A DNA stretch of 64,000 nucleotides from Bryopsis sp. KO-2023. Lineage: Eukaryota > Chlorophyta > Ulvophyceae > Bryopsidales > Bryopsidaceae. Under the pieces are notes generated by a model that searched no databases, had not been told where the DNA came from, and saw only the letters and a list, made by a program, of their open reading frames with translations. The stretch covers positions 806,001 through 870,000 of the forward strand of contig BSYQ01000004.1 in NCBI GenBank assembly GCA_030272585.1, given 5' to 3'. A program made the translations under genes and the position numbers. Of this stretch, positions 1 through 12,421 are shown in pieces (the stretch's first letter is position 1; each line of letters starts with the position of its first letter).

Positions 1-239
1 GGCGGGAGCGTGTTTCAGCATATTTCTGGAGCGTCGGAGTGTGGTTTCTCGGCATTTGACGTCTGGTGCAGCTGGTTGGCGATACTGTCGGAAAGACGAA
101 AAGTAGAGTTGGAATCAACTCTGAGCGCTCGCTGGGAGGAGGAAGCTTCTCACTCTCGCCAAAGCAGAGGTTAAAACCGGAAAAGGTCCGAGGTAAAACT
201 CACGAGTTTCTGCCATCCTTTGGTTGAGAGGGGGCGAAA

Positions 240-1694
240 ATGGACCCTCTGACGCTCTTGAGGGAGTTTTGCGTGGCGGGGAAATTGGACGTCGTAATGA
301 AGTCCGGGAATCGAATCGACTTCGGCGAGGACTACAGTTTCGACGGGAAGATGCCGACGGCGTTCAAATCGGCTCACGGGAGTTTTTACGACCTGCAGTC
401 GGTGTATTTCTTCATCAAAAACAAGGACCTCAACTATTTGGGGTACTGCGAAATCGCCCTGGCCCAGAAGGTGGAAAAAGTGGCTTATTTGGACAAGAAA
501 CCCCTGTCGGATTATTTGTTCGGGCTCATCGAAACCCACGAAAAGATCGCACCTCCGGATAGTCTGCCAGTGGCCGTGGTACCAGCAACGAAACGCAGCT
601 TGGAGGGGGCCGAGGGGGACAATAACGTTGACTCAAAACGACCCAGGCTGGATTCTGAAGCTGGGGATGGCTCCAAAGGGCAGCAATCCACCGCTGGGGA
701 CGGGGCTAAAGATTCCAGTGGAGGGAAACCAGCCATACAAGGGGTGTTGGCACAGGAAAGGCAACTCTGGGACAGAAACTGCCAGCTGATTTGCCCAGGG
801 AAGGACTTCTCTTTCGCTGCAGACTACGCTAAAAGGCACCTTGCAGACTTCAGACTGAAAATGAAGTCTGGAATGCACTCGGGCAGGCGGGATTCGTCCC
901 AAAATCACTCCGGGAAAACTGGAAAAATCCCCGTCAGACCCTCGGGTCGATTCGAGAGGGAGCTCCCCCAAAATCAAGTGCAAAATCTTGCGGGGCCTCA
1001 GTTTGCGGACATGGGGGTTTCGTTGTACGGAATGAGGGGGGCAGATGTCAGACGGGGGGATGGGGGTGCTAATGGAAACCACGATGTTCGAGGGCACCAT
1101 AGCAGGAGGTATGATTCGGGGCGGCACTCTTCCCACAGAGGGGACCACCACAGGGCAGGGTCTTCCCATCGGCCATCTCGCTCCGAGGGTGGTATCCCCA
1201 TAATTCTGATCCCAGCGGGGCTTTCTGCCAAAATCAACATGTTCAATGCAAGGTATTTGCTGGAGGAGGCTAGATATGTTCCAGCAGAAGAGTGCAGGAA
1301 AATCAACCCCAAGAAAAAGGATGTGGAAATTGTTAGGAGGTCGTTCAATCGGAAGCGCCCTGTGCAATATCAGTTGATGGAGAAAACCCCGGCGAAAGAC
1401 AGCAAGGATTGGAACAGGGTGGTGGCTGTGGTTTCGCAAGGGGTCAAATGGCAATTCAAGGATTTCCCTTTCAAGGGGGCTGCGAAGGCAGACATGATCG
1501 AGACGTTTACTCGGATCCAAGGCTTTTATTTCGCGTTTCATAACGAGGAATTGAGCCCGTTGGTGAAATCATGGAACGTCCATACGCTGGTCATTCACAA
1601 GGACAACCGGCACACAGATATCACAGTAATGCAAGAGTTTTTCAGAAAATTGGATGAATTTTTACTGAACAAGAAAAGCAAACTGGCGTACTGA
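240..1694 (+). CDS. CDC73: CDC73 / parafibromin, Paf1 complex subunit (484 aa)
   Basis: Cdc73 is a nuclear subunit of the Paf1 complex, which rides on RNA polymerase II and supports elongation and histone modification. The single uninterrupted frame of 484 aa starts at the first ATG after a roughly 240-base leader. Residues 1 to about 100 match the Cdc73 N-terminal domain (LREFCVAGKLDVVMKSG, then YDLQSVYFFIKNKDLN). The middle is low-complexity and contains a basic patch (SKRPRLD) that could serve as nuclear localisation signal. From about residue 320 the C-terminal Ras-fold domain is clear: PIILIPAGLSAKINMFNARY, WNRVVAVVSQGVKWQFKDFP, and a KSKLAY terminus like the KSHLRF end of animal parafibromin. 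Length is close to the usual 390-530 aa. The lack of introns is unusual next to its intron-rich neighbours. It converges tail-to-tail on the DUF1997 gene. Confidence 0.95.
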   Translation: MDPLTLLREFCVAGKLDVVMKSGNRIDFGEDYSFDGKMPTAFKSAHGSFYDLQSVYFFIKNKDLNYLGYCEIALAQKVEKVAYLDKKPLSDYLFGLIETHEKIAPPDSLPVAVVPATKRSLEGAEGDNNVDSKRPRLDSEAGDGSKGQQSTAGDGAKDSSGGKPAIQGVLAQERQLWDRNCQLICPGKDFSFAADYAKRHLADFRLKMKSGMHSGRRDSSQNHSGKTGKIPVRPSGRFERELPQNQVQNLAGPQFADMGVSLYGMRGADVRRGDGGANGNHDVRGHHSRRYDSGRHSSHRGDHHRAGSSHRPSRSEGGIPIILIPAGLSAKINMFNARYLLEEARYVPAEECRKINPKKKDVEIVRRSFNRKRPVQYQLMEKTPAKDSKDWNRVVAVVSQGVKWQFKDFPFKGAAKADMIETFTRIQGFYFAFHNEELSPLVKSWNVHTLVIHKDNRHTDITVMQEFFRKLDEFLLNKKSKLAY

Positions 1695-2860
1695 TGATTG
1701 GGTGCTGTGTCTTGGTGGTGGGGTGTTTTTCTTTGAATGGCTCCCAGTGAAAATGATTGGTTGTGGAGGGTAGGGGTGGGATTGGAAACATGAAAATCAA
1801 GCTCAGTGAAAGAGGGGTTTAGAAAGGGAGGGGGGCATTTGTTATTGTTGGGGTTTTGTATCTGTGGTGTTTGGATTATGAGAAAATGGGCAAATCCTTA
1901 GTTCCTGTGTAAAGTTTTGATCAGAATTCTGTTTTGGGGGCTGATATTGTCACACACCAAGCTGATGGGTATGGGTTTCACCAAAAAAGACTCGGGGAAA
2001 AGCAACCAGCGGTGAATGCGGTCCTTAGTGAAGGCCAGCACAGCTTGCCATCTATCGGCATCTGTATTAGTGTTCTATAAACTGGGAGAATCAATGCGTG
2101 ATGGAACAGTGATCAGTTTAGACCAAGGTAGATAATGTAATGTTCTGTTTCACACAGAACATTAGAAGAAAACCTCTTCTGGGTGCACCACCTTCTTCTA
2201 TGGAAAATTGGCCCCTGTATAGAGATGCCCACAAAAAAGGTATTTGGCAATGAAGGATGATTTGGCTTGAAAAGTTGTCTCCAAGAAATCATTGGGAGAG
2301 AATTTCTTGGAAAAAGTTCTCTTTCAGAACAGGGCTCTGAGTGTTTTGTCAAGCCACTCAAACTCCAAACATCTACAGAATTGTGTGAGAACAGCACTAT
2401 CATTGAAAATCGATGTACCAAAGAAGTTGTGTTCTATGATTTTGTTTGGTGGGTGTTTTGTCTTTTTCAGGTGTTGATCCGGAATAGGCCCTTTCAGAAG
2501 AGATAATAAAAACAGAACCAATCCATAAGAAAAATACTAAAAATGCAAAGGGATCGCTGAAGTCTCTCTCTGCTGCCAAGGAAAAAGATAGGAATAATGG
2601 TTCACACCACATACATTGCTTTACAATATCAGATGGTACAATATCAGACTTCTAGACGTTCCTTCACATGTTTCGAATGTCGAAACCACAATCAAGTCAT
2701 CCCCCATGCACTGAAAATGAAAATGTTGCATAAGAGGAGAGAAGAATACATATATATATAAGGAAAACCAAAACCAAACCCAAACCCCCTCAAATGAGCA
2801 AATCAAGCCATACATAAAGAAGCAAATCGAAGCAAAGCCACGCCGATGCTGGACTCCATC
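1695..2860. other. CDC73 3' flank and convergent intergenic region
   Basis: About 1.17 kb between the stop codons of two converging genes. It is T/G-rich on the plus strand and presumably holds both 3' UTRs. I see no conserved coding pattern; short frames around 2.1-2.6 kb overlap in several registers and look like chance. Confidence 0.5.
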
Positions 2861-4843
2861 TCACTTGAGTGAGTCTGACACAAGGGAACCAACGCGTTCA
2901 GAAGGTTTTCGGTCCCCAGTAACCCAGCGCTTGTAATCATTTGTTACCAGATCCAGAAAGTTAGGGATCAACGCATTCAACACAGCCCTCAGAATGATTC
3001 TCCCCACAGACCCCAGCACCAGGTTGGGGATGAACAGCAAAGCCGGTGGTATTATGGTGACCAAATGCAACTGCACAAAGCAATGCAACCTGACGGAATC
3101 CCCATCCAATTCTGGCAAGAGCGTGGTTATCCGGTCCCTTGACGATGAGCTTTCGCTCGTCGAAGATTGCACCTTGCTTGTATCGGGAGCATCCGCCCCT
3201 CGTTTCGCATGCAATTGGTAGTCCATTTCAATATCATCCTCGAAATCCCCATTCTCGCCACAAGGGAGTGCAGGCCTGCCGGGAAAGGAGTGGTTTGCTC
3301 CCGGTTCACTGGATGCATTCACCTCAATCGGAACACCAGCTTTCCTCAAATTTTCCAAATCTTGGACGTCATCTATGACAGACTCCAGTTCCTCCGTTTC
3401 GTTCGTAGCATCGAAGCTGAACCGGCCGTTGAATCTCTTGAAAGGACCCAGTCTGTCACGATGGCTGCTGGCGTATAGAGTGCTGCGAATGCGAATCTTG
3501 AAAAACTTGTCCATGTGCGGCTTTCCCAACGAGAAGCTATCCACAAGAAAAGTAACCTGGAACAAGAGGGGGGGGATCACTTCTCAGATTCTATAGTAAC
3601 TTGACAATATCATGCATGCATGGATGTCTAGATGAATGTTTGATGATGCATTTAAGCAGCTCAAGTCTACATGCCTGATCATAACCAGTGCATTTTAACT
3701 TAAATGAACACCACGTGTTTGCAATTTTGAGTGAAGGCCTGCACGAAAATGCACATTCTCCATCCGTAAAACAATGAGCTGAGCCATGAGAGAATAAAAC
3801 ATATAAAAATGGGATCAACGTGGAATATCTTCATCATCATGATACAGAATTTTATCAACCATCCAATCAAACAAAAAAATTCCAAGGATCATGACGCCGA
3901 AAAACATGAAACAGTTATGCCTACTGACCTTTTCTTGAGCTTCATTCACATGTACTCTCACAGACACTTTCGGCGTCATATCCACCCCCAGCAAATCTTC
4001 CAGGGGAACTGTAATGATGAATGCTGCAGGACCTGACACCACCACCCAAAATCAAAGTTCGATTGAATGCGTTTGATCAGACATCCGCTACATGCATTGA
4101 ACCAAACTTCATCCATCTCCATGCAACCAGTGGAGATCCCCCCAGAAACATGAATTCAACAATTTTTATTCAGAAAATTTGCCCGAAAATCACCTTTCTC
4201 TGGGCACCTCTCAATCCACTTCGGATCCAACACCGAATACTGTTCTGGAGGCAACACCAAATACGTCCGCAGAGATTTCTCAGCTTCAACCGCCTCCTGC
4301 GACCGATAATCAGGATAAACCTTTCATTCAAGACTCTGGCTTTTTATCTGGGAGGAAATCTGAAGAGATTTTGTCCGGGTCAACGCTCTCTCTCTCTCTC
4401 TCTGTCTCTCTTTCTCTCGCTGAACGATTTTCTTCGCTCCTCTCTCTCTCGGATGGTTTCCCTCTCTCTCACCAGCGTTCGCACGATTGTAAAACGACAC
4501 GTACCCGCAATTTCACCGACGCCCGCTTTTGCACTCTCATGGTAATGCGTCGTTTTACGTTTCTGTCACTATCGCCAGGCTCATCGGTGACGTCCGTCCG
4601 ATGCCGCAGACGCTCCCTCAAACTCAGCCATTGATTCAGTTGCCGAACTGCGCCCTCCACGGCTCTGTACGGGGCGCGAGGTCCAGCAGAAGATTCCACC
4701 TGTAATCGTTTCCGCGAAACACCACCTTTCCTCGACGTGGGTTTCCGTCGGGGATTCGCACTGCCGAAGCGAGATGGTGTTCGCCCCCGTGTCGGACAAG
4801 AGTGGAGGCTCCCCTTCAGCGGAAGTCCTTGCATGGCATACAC
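2861..4843 (-). CDS. DUF1997 family protein, probably plastid-targeted (4 exons, ~421 aa)
   Basis: Exons on the minus strand: 4843-4505, 4320-4194, 4032-3929, 3556-2861; phases agree at each join (0, 1, 0). DUF1997 proteins occur in cyanobacteria and plant plastids; their biochemical role is not established. Family signatures are spread over the exons: LRTYLVLPPEQYSVLDPKWI (exon 2), VPLEDLLGVDMTPKVSVRVH (exon 3), and in exon 4 a hydrophobic stretch VTIIPPALLFIPNLVLGSVG followed by LIPNFLDLVTNDYKRW, the typical C-terminal L..DY..W signature. The first exon is rich in Ser, Arg and Pro with few acids, as in a transit peptide. An acidic serine-rich insert lies between the halves of exon 4. The third and fourth exons have good AG acceptors. 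The exon 1 donor and exon 2 acceptor are the least certain, because a stop just upstream of 4320 forces the acceptor close to the conserved block. Confidence 0.75.
4384..4452. repeat. CT/GA microsatellite
   Basis: Runs of CTCTCTCT with a few interruptions, lying in the first intron of the minus-strand DUF1997 gene, where they read as GA repeats. Confidence 0.8.
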
Positions 4844-5258
4844 AGCTCTGGCGTTCGAGGAAAACTGGGTATCGACTTCCCCCGTTGCGTTCTTGCCAAG
4901 CGGCTGAGTAATCCGCCACAGTCACAATCCTGACTAAAAAGGTCGACACTTTATCTTGCACCTTTCAAAGATAAAGGTCGCATGAATTGAGGCGATTGGC
5001 TGGCTGGTTCGACACTCGCAGAAAAGAGAGGACGTACAAAATCGATCGATCAATCAATGATTACCCATCAAACCCCCAAAAAATAGGCAAAAAAGGCAAG
5101 AAAAAAATGATTATGGCCCACGTGCGAATGAATGACTCCATCTCGCGATCGAACGATCTTGGTTCGTCGGATGATGCGATTTTGCCAGCAACGCACCCGA
5201 GCAGGTATGTTGGCGCAGGATCGCTCCGTCGGGATTCTTCCACACACAAACACGAAAT
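4844..5258. promoter_or_regulatory. Shared divergent promoter region of two plastid-type genes
   Basis: The 415 bases separate the predicted start of the DUF1997 gene (-) from the start of the plastid EF-hand gene (+). No other gene fits here, so both promoters and 5' UTRs must lie in this interval. No TATA box or named element is assigned; the region holds a CGATCGATCAATCAATG stretch near 5040 and purine-rich runs. Bidirectional control is inferred from spacing only. Confidence 0.5.
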
Positions 5259-7287
5259 ATGATAGCCACGACCCCCAGCTTCGCACGCGTTTTTAAGACC
5301 GATGTCTGCGTGCGACCGATCTCTAGGTCCGGAAGATCACAGTTCAAGATCTCGACATCCGTCGTCAAGCGTCAAAGTCTGACGAGAGATTTTGGAAAGC
5401 GGTGGGTTATCAAGGCGAGCGAGGACGACAAAGAAAAGGAAACCGTCGCGTCAAAGACGGATGTGGAAAAGGATGCGAAACCAGCGGCAGGAGGTGAAGC
5501 TAAGGCTGAGGCCGACGTAGAGAAAAAGGCCGCGGAAAAGAAACCAGAAAAGCCTGCGGTCGAGGAGAAAGAAAAGGAGGAGGAGCCCGCTGTGAGCGCC
5601 GAAGATGCGTACGTGGAGTCGCTGAAACGAGTCGGTCTGGACAAGGCTGCTGCGACCAAGATCTTGGACACTTGGCAAGAAACGGGCGTCGACAGTCCCG
5701 ACGATTTGCGACGGATGTTCTTGAAGGGCAGTCTGAACCCACTGGGCGTGGGCGTTCTCCAAGTGCTGATCGACGCCGGAGCCGCTGCTGGAGGTTTCAC
5801 CGCGGCGAAGGCCTTCGGCTCGATGCCGGACCTCCCATTTCGACTCGGGGTGGAAGCGATATGCTACTTCATCGCGTGGTACTTCGTTTCCAACGTTTTG
5901 ATCGACCTGACGACGCTCGGGGCGCTGTTGTACTCCATCGTTCAGTTTCGAACCAACACGGAAGCTTTCATGGCAGCCATGGAAAAAATCGCGCAAAAGC
6001 GTCCTGGGGATCTCGGAGTCGTCAGCAAAGCGAGGGCTGCGGTTGACGCTCTCAAGGTCGTCCAGGCTCTCAACACGATTGCTGACGTATTGAAGGTAAG
6101 TTTGGGCGCAGCCGTTCTGCGCCTAACTCGTCTGTGGGCGGTATTACTGTCGTTGTATGGTTTCGTTGTAAAAGTCAGTCAGCCAGGGTAGCCCCATTCG
6201 CACAAATACACAAATACTCGTCTATTGGCAGATCTGAGAATCCCCATCGCAAACTGACAATATCAGTGAAAAATATAAATATCAGACACACAATCTCATA
6301 TCATTTGGCATCCCAAATGATGTACCCTTCATTTGAGTCTGACCAGGCACCCTGAACCAGAGGAGCTCTACAATACTGTTAAAACCCTAAACCTCGATTA
6401 AAAATAAGTGTCGAGATGTCAAATTTAACAGCTGAAATGGATCGTCTTTGCTCCACCTGTTATGGTCAATTGACTGTGATTTCGTGATGTTAAGATAAAA
6501 CCAGCGACATGCTGATGTTCCAGGAGACCACCACTATCTCTGGCAAGGACAGCGCATCCACCCTGGGTAACTTGTCGGCCTACCTTGTGCTGGTTAGAGC
6601 TAAGGAAGACTTTGGCTTCGACCCCAAGGCGTTCAATCTTTCTGACGACGAAGCCACACAGATCGCACTCCAATTTTGCCAGTACGATTTGAATGATGAT
6701 GGAGTCTTGGAAACCAGAGAGCTCGGCAATCTGTGGTGAGCTTGACAGTACTTCTGTGCATATCTAACCAAATTCTTATGAAATTTGTTTTTTTTGAATA
6801 GCCAATCCATCCCTTATCACTGTATATGATGGAAATTGTAAAGCCTGCTACGGCAGTGGCAAAAAAATTGATCACTACACATATATATGTGCTGGTGCAT
6901 AATGGTCACCATGTCTTGAACTCAGAGGGAGGGTTTGGTTGATACATTTGTTTTTTTTTGTCATGGATGCAGTGCTGCCCTCGGTCAGACCCTCACTGAC
7001 GATGAGGTGAAGGCGGCCATGGAGATTGTGGACACCGACAAGAGTGGAGTGATCGAATTCGACGAATTCGTGGATTGGTGGGTCAACAAGGTAAGAATTC
7101 AAGTCATTGACCCAAAAAGCTAGTTTCGAAACCAGTTTTTCACTGCGAGAATGATATTTCGGCAGCCAGCCGTCATGGAGGGCAACTCCCCAGCAAAAAA
7201 ATCTGCCAATGCTGAAGTGTTTTGTATCGGCAGGTCAACCCTGAGAAGGTGGCAAACTCCGAGAATGTGGAGAATGTGGAGGGCTGA
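5259..7287 (+). CDS. Plastid-type membrane protein with two C-terminal EF-hands (4 exons, ~406 aa)
   Basis: Exons 5259-6095, 6524-6735, 6973-7090, 7234-7287; donors GTAAGT, GTGAGC, GTAAGA and all phases agree (0, 2, 0). The N-terminus is rich in Ser, Arg and Val without acids for about 45 residues, like a transit peptide. A Lys/Glu/Ala-rich charged region follows to about residue 110. A conserved-looking alpha-helical domain (VESLKRVGLDKAAATKILDT) comes next, then a hydrophobic segment (AICYFIAWYFVSNVLIDLTT, near 198-217) with a second short one after it. The later exons encode two EF-hands with canonical 12-residue loops: DLNDDGVLETRE (about 334) and DTDKSGVIEFDE (about 370). Both have D at 1, D/N at 3, D/S at 5, G at 6 and E at 12, so both should bind calcium. 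I do not recognise the family. A plastid calcium sensor is an inference. Joining exon 1 to the EF-hand exons rests on phase and lack of another start. Confidence 0.7.
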
Positions 7288-8037
7288 TCGCCTGTGGATA
7301 TCCGTTCCTGAAACAACAAATGATTGCAAGAGCTATTCTTCCCTATCTTTTTGGGGCTACGATTGATTCTTCTCTTCTTACTCTTTTTCTTTTTTTTGGC
7401 ACTGCCGTCGTTGTGTGGGACTGTCGTTGTCTTTGTTATTCTTCCTTGGCAGCTAGCTGGTTGATTTGTTTCATGTTTTGTTGGTTGGGGGTGTTTTGAG
7501 TTTTGTTTTGTCCCTGCATTTGTAAAGTATCGCTCGTTCAAAATTGACAAATTTTAGGGTGATAAAAATACCACCTTCGTGAACACCAAGAAGGGCGTTT
7601 ATGCTACAGTTCTATAACAGAACGGAACGGCAAGAGATGAGCAGACATGCAATATTATATTGATGCTCATGTGAATGGCCCATGTGGTTTTGGCGCGCGT
7701 TTGGTTTTGGTTAGTACTAGGACCCCGTGGTGTGGGCGTGACCCCGTTTCTTGGTTGCAAACAGCGCCCCCGTGGTGTGGGCGTGACCCCGTTTCTTGGT
7801 TGCAAACAGCGCCCTTTCCAACCTTCCCAACCTCTCACCATCAGTCAGTTTTCGAAAGAGAACAGACGTCAGACGGGGGACATCGCGCGTCTGTCATATA
7901 GCTCTCCTACGATTTGCTTTCAAACCCCTCGTTTTTCTTCCTGGCAGTCGCCAAAGTGGGGAAAGCCCTCTAACCAGCAACGCTCCCTTAGTTACCCGGG
8001 AAAGCTTTTCGCTTTTTTCCGCGTCAATACCGGCCTT
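7288..8037 (+). other. Spacer between the EF-hand gene and TRM6
   Basis: 3' UTR of the EF-hand gene and the promoter/5' UTR of TRM6. It contains the duplicated 45-bp unit annotated separately and nothing else I can name. Confidence 0.5.
7723..7812. repeat. Two exact tandem copies of a 45-bp unit
   Basis: The unit at 7723-7767 (starting CCCCGTGGTGTGGGCGTGAC) is repeated without visible change at 7768-7812, about 225 bases upstream of the TRM6 start codon. It may have duplicated a promoter element, since GGGCGTGACC is a GC-box-like word. Confidence 0.85.
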
Positions 8038-11000
8038 ATGGCGGACACCGTTCCTTTTGTTCCCGTCTCAGAGAAGCAACAGAACGGTGGCGACGGCGTG
8101 AAGACGTCTATCGATGGTCGTCTTGGAGGCGCTGCTCCAGAAGCAAACGCCGAAGCCCCCGCGAATGCTGAACAACACATAGAAGGAACTTGTGGCGGTG
8201 CGCAAGCGGTGGAAATCGGAAGCGAATCGACGAGGGCTGGGGACATAATCCAGGATGGGGCAAAAGTGTGCATATTTTCCAACGGGGATCGATATTCTTT
8301 CGCAACCGTAGCCAAGGGAAGGTGAGCGGGGCGGCTAAATGTTGTTGAACGAAAACACTAGAGGTTAAGAAGTTTGGACACAGAATCACTGAAAAGTGTG
8401 AGAGTCGAAAAGAGTGAGGCCCTAAATGGGAAATTTTACTTTTCTTTTAGTCCTTTGTTGAGGTCTCTTCTCAAGTGATTGAAAAGGATAATAAGCTTTA
8501 TTGGTTGAAAATTTTTCAATCAGTGCTGGCTGGGGGCCTCATAATGAATGCTCGTGATGTATTTCACATCTTTTCAGATGTCTGCCAGTTGTTCCTCTTT
8601 TTGTTTAAATGCAGTTGGATGAAATGCTGATTCTCTAAATTCTGCTTGCTTTCCAATCTTGTCGCCTTTCAGGCAAGTAAGACTCAACAACAAGCTGATA
8701 GAACTGGGGTCACTGTTAGGACATCCTTTCGGGAGTTCTTTTCAAATCGATGGCCGGCAGTTTCTGAGGCTAGGAAGGTGTGTGCTTCTTATTTCCATTT
8801 CATTCTTTTTTTCGTTCACTCATATTTTTTTGGTGAGAGCTTTTTGGTGTTGTTTCGTTTTTCCCATCGGGTCAGACATGCATCCATGCTTAATGGCAGG
8901 GTTTTTAATTAGTGCTTACAGATCCTTTTTTCCAATTTTGGTGTAAATGTTGGGGGGATGCCTACACCGAGGATTGTGGCTAAGAAATCACACTGGCTTT
9001 CTGCTTAAAAAAAGAAAGGTTTAAGAAGAAAAAAAATGGGGCAACGTTTGTAAGATTCATCACACTTATCTTCCCAGTGAGTTGTTTTACCGTGCCTGTG
9101 TTGCAACTTTTATTTTATTTTATTTTATTTATTTGTTTATTTATTTTTATTATTTTGGTATTTAGCTTGATGTTGTTTTTTCTAGTTCGGTGCAAGGTGA
9201 TATTGCCAGTAACATAAGTGAGGGCCGAAACAATTCCAGGATCATAGATGACAACACCAGTCAAAAATTGTCTTATGCTGACATCAAGGCTATGCAAGAA
9301 CAGGGCAAGGTCAGTGGGAAGAAACAACAAACCCAGTCTGACATCCAACCAAAATCAAGGAAACGTTACATTTTCGCAGGAAAACAAATATGAGGCAATA
9401 CTGGCAATTAACACAGCTTTTCCTGTTTTTTTAACAAAACTCCATGGATCAATTGTTTATTCTTAGTTTGTTTTTTTCTTGTTTTATTGGTGATTGCAGG
9501 GTGGGGAGCAGATTGTGGATGCTCTCGTAGCTAACAGCTCGACCTTCAGCACCAAAACCGAGTTTTCGCAAGAAAAATACAAAGCGAAAAAGGCAAAGAA
9601 ATACTCTCCCTTCTGTATGGCCCTTAAACCCACGGCTGCCACCGTCTGCGAGGTGATTTCCTTTTCTTTGATTGAGTTTTGTAGTTTTTTCTTGAATTCA
9701 GCCTGGGTAACTTGGAATTAGAATCAAAATTAATCAATACTAATTAAGAAAAAAATTGCGATAAGTTTTCAAATTTTTTGTCCATGTACTTTTCAGATGA
9801 TATATCTCCTGTGCATTCGTTTCAAAGGACAATTTTTTTTTTCCTTCCATGAAGGACCTGAGTTTTTTTTCTGTATTATTAATTGTTTAATTGTTTTGGC
9901 TTTGGCAGGCTCAATTCAGCATCAACCCAGAAGACATTTGTCATTTGAGGGCTGACGCTCTTGCCATTATGCTCAATCTTGCAAATGTGTCGGCCAACAA
10001 AAGGGTGAGTAATATTCAGGGTTCTTTTTCGTGTTGTGAAAAAAACTGTTCAGTTATCAGAGTCGCCGTCGAAATATCCAAAAAGCCATGAACAGAGGAT
10101 AATGCAGCAATCGTTGCAAAGAAAAAAAATCAAAAGGGCAAGCAGAACCAGCAGCTTTAGCAAGATTCAATTCCACAAAATTTGAGTTGCCCGGACGCTA
10201 TCACTCAGATGCACAGGCCCCCACCCAAACAACACGAATTGGCCAAGCATCAGAGCAAATTCTGTACAGCCCCACCATAGATTTACAAAACCCACGAAGC
10301 TCAATTTCCCCATTCTTCAATTGCCCTGGATAAGTTTCGTTTGCTTCTCGATGTATTCCTGGATCTCCATGGCTCTTTCTCAATCTTTTTCTTTTGTTTT
10401 GTAGGTTCTGGTGGTGGAGAGTTGTATGGGGCTGGTGACAGGGGCTGTAGCAGAAAGGATGGGTTTGCTGGGATTGGTGGTTTATGCATACATGGGGTGT
10501 CAATCCCCCGACCTCGATGTGTTCAAAAAATTTCAATTGAATAGAAAGCACAACGTCGTTCGAATCCCGCTTTTGGAGCTCAAGGAATTGGTGGTAGGGT
10601 GCTGAACGCTTTCTGTTTTTCATATATGGAGGATGTTTGCACCCTGCCAGATGGAAAATCTGGTTGGGTTTGTTCGTTTGACTTTTTCTTTCTGGCAAAA
10701 TTTACCACGGCGAATGCTGTGGAATGCGAAATCGATGGGCTCCTCTACAGTTCTGTTTTTTTGTCTGTGAGGGAAGTGTAATTTTTTATTTTTTTTTAAT
10801 TGCTAGGGAAGTGTAAACGTCGATGATATTCTTGCCAAGCAAAAATCGGAAGAAGGTGCCTGTGTGGAGGAAAGGTGACTTCAAAAAATTCTGAATTGCA
10901 TTGTATTCTCTTAATAATTTTTTCATGTGCTCACAGATTCAGTTGCAAGGAGAGAAAATAAATACCTCCATGGGATTTGCCATTTTGCACATCATTGTTT

Positions 11001-12421
11001 GCTGCTGGTTTTTTTTCCCTTTTCACCTTTTTTCCCCCAAAACCACAGCAGCAAGATACTCGTCTATTTTTAGCTCGTTTGCGTTTGATCTTGTTCCTTT
11101 AAATCGATTTTCCTTTAAACTGTTTTTTTGTTTTGCTTTTTCACTGCAGCACCGGTCAAGTCGGTGAAGGGGAACCCAACAATGAAAGGCCTGCGATGAA
11201 GCATCGGGAAGAAAACAAAGTATGGATTTCTCCGACTGTGCTGTCAAATGCTATTCGTATTAACCAGGCTAGATGCCTAGGGGTGTGACCTGGAGTTCTT
11301 TGGAAATTCATACCATCTTTTATGTAAAAACGAATTTTCAATATCATGGAGATGTCGGTGCATAGATTCATCTATTGAAATGTTCAATGTTAGCATAAGG
11401 TTTCGCCGTAACGATTTCTATTTTTTATTTTCTTTTTAACACTTGGGGTACTTTTTCTTTTACCCTCGACATGCATTTGCCTAGAAAAGATATTTGATGT
11501 TGAGAAATATTGTATGGTGTGTTCTTTTGATCATTTTTTGTCTTCTTTTTTTCCCTTGATAGGATTATGTCATCCCCCCCGCAGATCCACAGGCGTTGAA
11601 GCCTTTGCTGGAGGGTGGTTTTGATTCGTGCCTATTAATAGCACCTCGTTTTCATCCCACCAGTCTCATCGATTATGCATTGCCGATGTTGGCCCCAGGG
11701 GCTCCCTTTGTGATTTACTCTCCACACATGGGTCCGATGACCGAATGCCACAGCAGCCTTTCCGAAAGAAAGGTCGCTGGTTTGCTGGAATTGCAAGAAA
11801 CTTGGTGGAGAGAATATCAGGTGATTTTTTTTTGTCGAGAGGAAAAATTACAGAGAAAAAAAAGAATGGATTTAGAAGGTTTTCGCACAAACCAGAAGTT
11901 GTTTTCGATCCACAGGGATGTTTCAGTGGAAATGAGCGGTAGTCGGCAATTCTTATTGCTTTTCATGAGCAAAAAAAAAGGAAAAAAGAAAGTGTTTGCC
12001 TGCATGAAGGAATGTATGTTTTTCATGTACATGTGTTTTCAAAAAGTGGAAGATATGATCTGGCTGAAATGAACTCTCCCTTTTCCTTTGTCACATTGTT
12101 ATTTTCTTTTCCTCGTGCAAGATTTCTTCCCACATAACCAACCTGTTTGTTTATGTCTTTTTTTTTTGTTGTTTGTTTTGTTTTTGTTTTTTTTGGGGGG
12201 GGGTGATGTTCAAATTATTGCATTTTGACTTGTGTGTGTTTGCTGTTGCAAAGGTTTTGCCTGAGAGAACGCACCCCATGATGGACGGCAAGAATGCCGG
12301 CGGGTTCATATTATCAGGGTACAAAGTCATTCACGAAAAGATGCCAGAGAATTTACTTGCTGCCAGGAAACAGTCTACCAGACCAAACTACAGCAAAAAA
12401 TCATGGAAAAAGAGACGATAA
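8038..12421 (+). CDS. TRM6: TRM6/GCD10, non-catalytic subunit of tRNA (m1A58) methyltransferase (10 exons, ~504 aa)
   Basis: Trm6 pairs with the catalytic Trm61 in the nucleus to methylate A58 of tRNAs, notably initiator tRNA. Exons: 8038-8321, 8673-8777, 9186-9309, 9500-9652, 9909-10004, 10405-10593, 10807-10874, 11150-11219, 11563-11820, 12254-12421; every junction is GT..AG and every phase agrees. Family blocks are LIELGSLLGHPFGSSFQIDG, DDNTSQKLSYADIKAMQEQG, KTEFSQEKYKAKKAKKYSPF, the methyltransferase-fold strand RVLVVESCMGLVTGAVAERM, FDSCLLIAPRFHPTSLIDYA and RTHPMMDGKNAGGFILSGYK. The glycine-rich SAM motif of Trm61 is degenerate here (ESCMGL), as expected for the non-catalytic subunit. 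The C-terminus is basic (KKSWKKRR), plausible for tRNA binding or nuclear import. The first ATG of the frame after an upstream non-conserved stretch is chosen. Length is normal for the family. Confidence 0.95.
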
